From: Streptomyces plumbidurans
Lineage (GTDB): Bacteria; Actinomycetota; Actinomycetes; Streptomycetales; Streptomycetaceae
Direction of reading: 5' to 3'
Length of the DNA: 64,000 nucleotides
NCBI RefSeq assembly: GCF_019857225.1
Contig: NZ_JAFJSY010000040.1
Span: 56,297 to 120,296 of the forward strand
Shown here: in pieces, positions 59,826-64,000 of the stretch
How the letters are laid out: every line of letters starts with the position of its first letter
Position numbering within the stretch: the first letter of the stretch is position 1
The notes under the pieces: generated by a model
Seen by the model: the letters and a program-made list of their open reading frames with translations, nothing else
Database searches by the model: none
Told to the model about the DNA's origin: nothing
Translations under genes and position numbers: made by a program

Positions 59826-62444
59826 TCACCGCATCAACACCCCACCCCCCTCCCCCGTCTCCTCCGAAGGCACCGTCACCAGCCCCAGTTCCGCGCTGGA
59901 GGCGAGGTGGCGGTGGGTGGGGAGGATGCGGACCGTGTAGCCGTAGGGGCCGGTGCGGTCGAGGGCGAGGGGGCCCTCGTAGAGCCAGCGGTTTTCGGTG
60001 TCGGGGCCGCCTGCCGGTTTCAGGGGGACCGTGGCCGCGTCGGCGATGCGGTCCTCCTGGTCGACGCGGCCCGAGACGGCCTGGACCTCCACGTCCTCCG
60101 GGCCGAGGTCGCCGAGGCCGACGCGCACGCGCAGCGCGAGCGTGGTGCCGAGTTCCGCGGTGGGCATGTGGGCCGAGGTCTCCACGTGGTCGACGGTGAC
60201 GCCGGGCCAGGCGGACCGCACCCGTGCCTTCCAGGCGGCGAGTTCGCGCGCGGAGTCCGGGTCCATCGCGCGGTGTGCGTGGGCGGCGGGGGTGTAGAGG
60301 CGCTCGACGTACTCGCGCACCATCCGGCCGGCCAGCACCTTGGGGCCGAGCAGGGTCAGGGTCTGGCGGACCATCTCGATCCACCGGTCGGGCAGGCCGT
60401 GCCGGCCGCGCTCGTAGAAGCGGGGTGCCACCCGCTGCTCCAGCAGGTCGTACAGCGCCGCCGCCTCTATGTCGTCGCGCCGGTCCGGGTCGGTTCCCAC
60501 CCCGTCCGCCGTGGGGATGGACCAGCCGAAGTCGGGCTGGAACCACTCGTCCCACCAGCCGTCCAGGACGGAGAGGTTGAGGCAGCCGTTGAGGGCGGCC
60601 TTCATCCCGGAGGTGCCGCAGGCCTCCAGCGGGCGCAGCGGGTTGTTGAGCCAGATGTCGCAGCCGGGGTAGAGCTTCTGCGCCATGGCCATGCCGTAGT
60701 CGGGCAGGAAGACGATGCGGTGGCGCACCCGCGGGTCGTCGGAGAACCGCACCAGTTCCTGCACCAGCCGCTTCCCGCCGTCGTCCGCCGGGTGCGCCTT
60801 GCCCGCGACCACGATCTGGATCGGGTGCTCCGGGTGCAGCAGCAGGTCCATCAGCCGGTCGCGGTCGCGCAGCATCAGGGTCAGGCGCTTGTACGAGGGG
60901 ACGCGCCGCGCGAACCCGATGGTGAGGACGTCCGGGTCGAGGACGTCGTCGATCCACCTCAACTCGGCCGTTCCGGCGCCGCGTTGGCGCCAGGAGGCGC
61001 GCAGCCGGTGCCGTACCTCGTCCACCAGCTGCTGGCGCAGACTGCGCCGCAGCTCCCAGATGTCCTGGTCGGGGATCTCGCCCACCGCGTCCCAGCGGTC
61101 GGAGCCGCCGACGGTCAGCGCGTCCTCGGTGCGCTGCGCGCCGATCTGCCGGACGCCGAGCCGGAAGACCTCGGGGGCGACCCAGGTGGGTGCGTGGACC
61201 CCGTTGGTCACGGAGGTGATCGGCACTTCGGCGGGGTCGAAGCCCGGCCACAGTCCGGAGAACATCTCCCTGCTGACATGGCCGTGCAGCAGGGACACGC
61301 CGTTGGCGCGCTGGCCGAGCCGCAGCCCCATCACGGCCATGTTGAACAGGTTCGGCTCACCGCCCGGATAGGTCTCCATGCCGAGCCGCAGGATGCGTTC
61401 GACGTCGATGCGCGGGAGTTCGGCCTGGGGTCCGAAGTGGTGGGCGACCAGTTCGCGGTCGAAGCGGTCGATGCCGGCGGGGACGGGCGTGTGGGTGGTG
61501 AAGACGGTGCCGGCCCTGACCGCCTCCAGCGCCGCGTCGAAGTCCAGCCCCTGGTCGGACAGTTCGGCGATGCGCTCCAGGCCGAGGAAGCCGGCGTGGC
61601 CCTCGTTGGTGTGGAAGACCTCGGGCGCGGGGTGGCCGGTGAGCCGGCAGTACGTCCGCACCGCCCGGACCCCTCCTATGCCGAGGAGCATCTCCTGCAG
61701 CAGCCGGTGTTCGCTGCCGCCGCCGTAGAGGCGGTCGGTGACGCCGCGTTCGCCGAGGTCGTTCTCCTCGACGTCCGAGTCCAGCATCAGCAGCGGGACG
61801 CGGCCGACCTGGGCGAGCCAGATGCGGGCGTGCAGCTGCCTGCCGCCGGGCAGGGCGAGCAGGACCTGGGCGGGGGTGCCGTCGGGCTCCTCGACGAGGG
61901 TGAGGGGCAGTTCGTTGGGGTCCAGGACCGGATAGTGCTCCTGCTGCCAGCCGTCGCGGGACAGGCTCTGCCGGAAGTAGCCGTGCCGGTAGAGCAGGCC
62001 CACGCCGATCAGCGGGACACCGAGGTCGCTGGCCGCCTTCAGATGGTCGCCGGCCAGGATGCCGAGGCCGCCGGAGTACTGCGGCAGGGCGGCCGTGATG
62101 CCGAACTCGGGCGAGAAGTAGGCGACGGCGGCGGGCAGCTCGCCGGACTGGGCCTGGTACCAGCGGTCGCCGGTCACATAGTCGGCGAGGTCCTCCGAGA
62201 CGGCCGCGAGGCGGCCCAGGAAGCGGCGGTCCTCGGCCAGCTCCGCGAGCCGCGCGGGTGACACGCTGCCGAGCAGCCGTACGGGATCGCCCTCACTGGT
62301 GGCCCAGCGCTCGGGGTCGACGGACTGGAACAGGTCGCGGGTCTCCGCATGCCAGGACCAGCGCAGATTGCGGGCCAGATCACTCAGCGGCCGCAGGGGC
62401 TCGGGGAGAACGGGACGGACGGTGAACCGACGGATCGCCTTCAC
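59826..62444 (-). CDS. glgP: Glycogen/alpha-glucan phosphorylase
   Basis: An 872-residue GT35 enzyme of the actinobacterial/thermophile type (GlgP with an N-terminal DUF3417). EFGITAALPQYSGGLGILAGDHLKAASDLG and the PLP-binding EACGTSGMKAALNG are complete. It releases glucose 1-phosphate from glycogen ends. ATG 62444 gives MKAIRRFTVRPVLPE. In S. coelicolor the equivalent gene lies next to the treS/glgE cluster, which would be right of this window. GlgX (38879-41131) removes the branch stubs it leaves. Confidence 0.95.
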   Translation of the reverse strand: MKAIRRFTVRPVLPEPLRPLSDLARNLRWSWHAETRDLFQSVDPERWATSEGDPVRLLGSVSPARLAELAEDRRFLGRLAAVSEDLADYVTGDRWYQAQSGELPAAVAYFSPEFGITAALPQYSGGLGILAGDHLKAASDLGVPLIGVGLLYRHGYFRQSLSRDGWQQEHYPVLDPNELPLTLVEEPDGTPAQVLLALPGGRQLHARIWLAQVGRVPLLMLDSDVEENDLGERGVTDRLYGGGSEHRLLQEMLLGIGGVRAVRTYCRLTGHPAPEVFHTNEGHAGFLGLERIAELSDQGLDFDAALEAVRAGTVFTTHTPVPAGIDRFDRELVAHHFGPQAELPRIDVERILRLGMETYPGGEPNLFNMAVMGLRLGQRANGVSLLHGHVSREMFSGLWPGFDPAEVPITSVTNGVHAPTWVAPEVFRLGVRQIGAQRTEDALTVGGSDRWDAVGEIPDQDIWELRRSLRQQLVDEVRHRLRASWRQRGAGTAELRWIDDVLDPDVLTIGFARRVPSYKRLTLMLRDRDRLMDLLLHPEHPIQIVVAGKAHPADDGGKRLVQELVRFSDDPRVRHRIVFLPDYGMAMAQKLYPGCDIWLNNPLRPLEACGTSGMKAALNGCLNLSVLDGWWDEWFQPDFGWSIPTADGVGTDPDRRDDIEAAALYDLLEQRVAPRFYERGRHGLPDRWIEMVRQTLTLLGPKVLAGRMVREYVERLYTPAAHAHRAMDPDSARELAAWKARVRSAWPGVTVDHVETSAHMPTAELGTTLALRVRVGLGDLGPEDVEVQAVSGRVDQEDRIADAATVPLKPAGGPDTENRWLYEGPLALDRTGPYGYTVRILPTHRHLASSAELGLVTVPSEETGEGGGVLMR

Positions 62445-62703
62445 TTTCCACCTCGACGCATGTGGCTGTGCGGACGCACAACACTGTGCGCCTCGTCGTC
62501 ACATCGAAGGTATCGGTGCGAGGGGCTCCGCAACCACGGCGCACCGAAGAACACGACACACTCCTACAGAGTCCGGAAAACGCCGCAACCTTCTCTCATC
62601 CACCATGGCGGACATGGCTGATTCCGCCCCCGTAGGCCCTCTTGTGGGTCTTCTGCGCCGCACGAGAGGCTGCCGGGTGGAGCCAATGGAGGGGGACTGA
62701 CCC

Positions 62704-63906
62704 ATGGCACGGACGCGAACGCGGCGTCTGCGCTGGACCGGGGGCCTCACCGCGGTGGCCTGTGCCGCCGCGCTTTCGGCCATCACCCTGCCCGCGCAGG
62801 CGTTACCGGAGGGACGGATACTCGGCGCCGGGGAACCCGGCAGCGTCGGGGGAAGCTACCTCGTGACACTGAAGGGGGACACGAAGGCGCCGTCGGCGAC
62901 CGGGAAGGAGGTCGCCGAGCGGTACGGGGCGAAAATAAGCCAGACCTACGACACGGTCCTCAACGGCTACGCGATCAGGGCCGACGAGAGACAGGCCAAG
63001 CGCCTGGCCGCCGACTCCAGGGTCGCCTCGGTCGTCCAGGACACCCGCATCACGCTCGACCACACCCAGAAGAACCCGCCGTCCTGGGGCCTGGACCGGA
63101 TCGACCAGCGGGGCCTGCCGCTGAACAGGAGATACACCTGGCCCGAATCGGCCGGGCGCGGGGTGACGGCGTACGTCATCGACACCGGTATCCGCATCAC
63201 GCACAAGGACTTCGGCGGCCGCGCGAGCTACGGCTGGGATTTCGTCGGAAACGACAGGACCGCCTCCGACGGCAACGGCCACGGCACCCATGTCGCCGGC
63301 ACGATCGCCGGCACGGCCTACGGCGTGGCCAAGAAGTCCAAGGTCGTCGCCGTGCGGGTCCTGGACAACACCGGATCGGGTACGACGGCGCAGGTCATCG
63401 CGGGGATCGACTGGGTGACCCGGCACGCGAGGAAACCGGCCGTCGCCAACCTCAGCCTGGGCGGCTACCACAACGCCCAGCTGGACGCCGCCGTCCGCAA
63501 CTCGATCGCCTCGGGTGTCACCTACGCCGTCGCCGCGGGCAACGACGGCCTGCCGGCCGCGCTCTACTCCCCGGCCGACGTCAAGCAGGCGATCACGGTC
63601 GGCGCGACCGACAGGAACGACGCGCGGGCGAGCTTCTCCAACTTCGGCTCGGCCGTCGATCTGTTCGCCCCAGGGGTGTCGATCACCTCGGCCTCCTACG
63701 CCAGTAACACCGGGAGGGCGACCTTCTCCGGTACGTCGATGGCGACCCCGCACGCGACCGGTGCGGCCGCGCTCTATCTGGGCAGCCATCCCAAGGCGAC
63801 ACCGGCGCAGGTCGCCAAGGCGCTGGTCAAGCGGGCGGTGTCCGGAAAGATCTCCGGCCGGGGGCTGGGCTCGCCGGACGAACTGCTGCAGGTACCGGCG
63901 TCGTAG
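62704..63906 (+). CDS. Secreted S8 subtilisin-like serine protease
   Basis: A 400-residue protease: Sec signal (RTRRLRWTGGLTAVACAAALSA, in part), Inhibitor_I9 propeptide (about 52-120, SYLVTLKGDT...RVASVVQD) and a catalytic domain with D160 (VIDTG), H193 (NGHGTHVAG), N280 and S345 (GTSMATPH). It has no extra C-terminal domain. GGAGGGGG lies 10 bases before ATG 62704. It diverges from glgP across 259 bases in which I see no operator. It should be active outside the cell. Confidence 0.95.
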   Translation: MARTRTRRLRWTGGLTAVACAAALSAITLPAQALPEGRILGAGEPGSVGGSYLVTLKGDTKAPSATGKEVAERYGAKISQTYDTVLNGYAIRADERQAKRLAADSRVASVVQDTRITLDHTQKNPPSWGLDRIDQRGLPLNRRYTWPESAGRGVTAYVIDTGIRITHKDFGGRASYGWDFVGNDRTASDGNGHGTHVAGTIAGTAYGVAKKSKVVAVRVLDNTGSGTTAQVIAGIDWVTRHARKPAVANLSLGGYHNAQLDAAVRNSIASGVTYAVAAGNDGLPAALYSPADVKQAITVGATDRNDARASFSNFGSAVDLFAPGVSITSASYASNTGRATFSGTSMATPHATGAAALYLGSHPKATPAQVAKALVKRAVSGKISGRGLGSPDELLQVPAS

Positions 63907-63940
63907 CAAGTGTTGCCGGGCTTGTCATCGCGTAGTACCG

Positions 63941-63976
63941 AGACCGGCCCCGTCCGTTCGCGGACGGGGCCGGTCT
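63941..63976 (+). terminator. Terminator of the S8 protease gene
   Basis: AGACCGGCCCCGTCCG (63941-63956) and CGGACGGGGCCGGTCT (63961-63976) form a perfect 16-bp stem closed by a TTCG tetraloop, 35 bases after the stop. It is one of the strongest hairpins in the window; the remaining 24 bases show no gene. Confidence 0.9.
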
Positions 63977-64000
63977 TGTGTGTGGACATACGCGTGAGTA

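Overview
The window is high-GC actinobacterial DNA, almost certainly a Streptomyces chromosome. Supporting signs are very strong G/C at third codon positions, GTG and TTG starts behind AGGAG-type ribosome sites, a tandem glycine riboswitch ahead of gcvT, a CabC-type EF-hand protein, T7SS-signal toxins, and Streptomyces-style short GC-rich repeats. From memory, without a search, the gene order resembles the S. coelicolor core region around SCO5440-SCO5490, with accessory insertions.

Layout. 1-7.6 kb: the tail of an N-acetylmuramoyl-L-alanine amidase, a cysteine desulfurase, two small membrane proteins, a FabR-like TetR regulator with repeated operator motifs, a WYL regulator divergent from a mycothiol-type DinB-fold protein, an acyl-CoA thioesterase, a TRIC-type channel and a secreted M1 peptidase. 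7.6-14 kb: a five-gene oligopeptide ABC importer operon on the minus strand. 14.3-21.5 kb: two SseB-like genes and a P-loop kinase-like gene, then a glycine/serine block (tandem glycine riboswitch, gcvT, gcvH, glyA, sdaA). 21.6-25.5 kb: HxlR regulator with a divergent NmrA-type reductase, an intact IS200/IS605 element (tnpA plus TnpB), and a GH25 lysozyme-like gene. 25.5-30.4 kb: MOSC protein, F420-dependent-type oxidoreductase, GntR regulator divergent from a LeuA-like gene, a ribbon-helix-helix/degenerate Fic pair and the EF-hand protein. 30.5-41.1 kb: MerR regulator, GNAT acetyltransferase, beta-propeller lipoprotein, NodB-like lipoprotein, anti-sigma-type ATPase, enoyl-CoA hydratase, two L,D-transpeptidases and GlgX. 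41.1-52.1 kb: a two-component system with an ABC-2 exporter, divergent from four consecutive ABC half-exporters that look like two heterodimers. 52.4-57 kb: two tandem M4 metallopeptidases and a DUF1990 protein. 57-59.7 kb: a type VII-linked polymorphic toxin and immunity operon. 59.8-64 kb: glycogen phosphorylase and a subtilisin-like secreted protease.

How the genes work together. Several neighbourhoods are functionally coherent: glycine cleavage, SHMT, serine dehydratase and SseB genes handle C1/serine metabolism; GlgX and GlgP act in glycogen breakdown; the secreted M1, M4 and S8 peptidases may supply substrates for the peptide importer; the L,D-transpeptidases, NodB-like protein, amidase and lysozyme concern the cell wall. 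The most distinctive features are the toxin operon, the complementary degenerate ATP sites in the ABC half-exporters, Streptomyces repeats read in frame inside two of those genes, the degenerate Fic pair, and a duplicated start region that creates a tiny leader ORF. No tRNA, rRNA, CRISPR array or prophage was seen.
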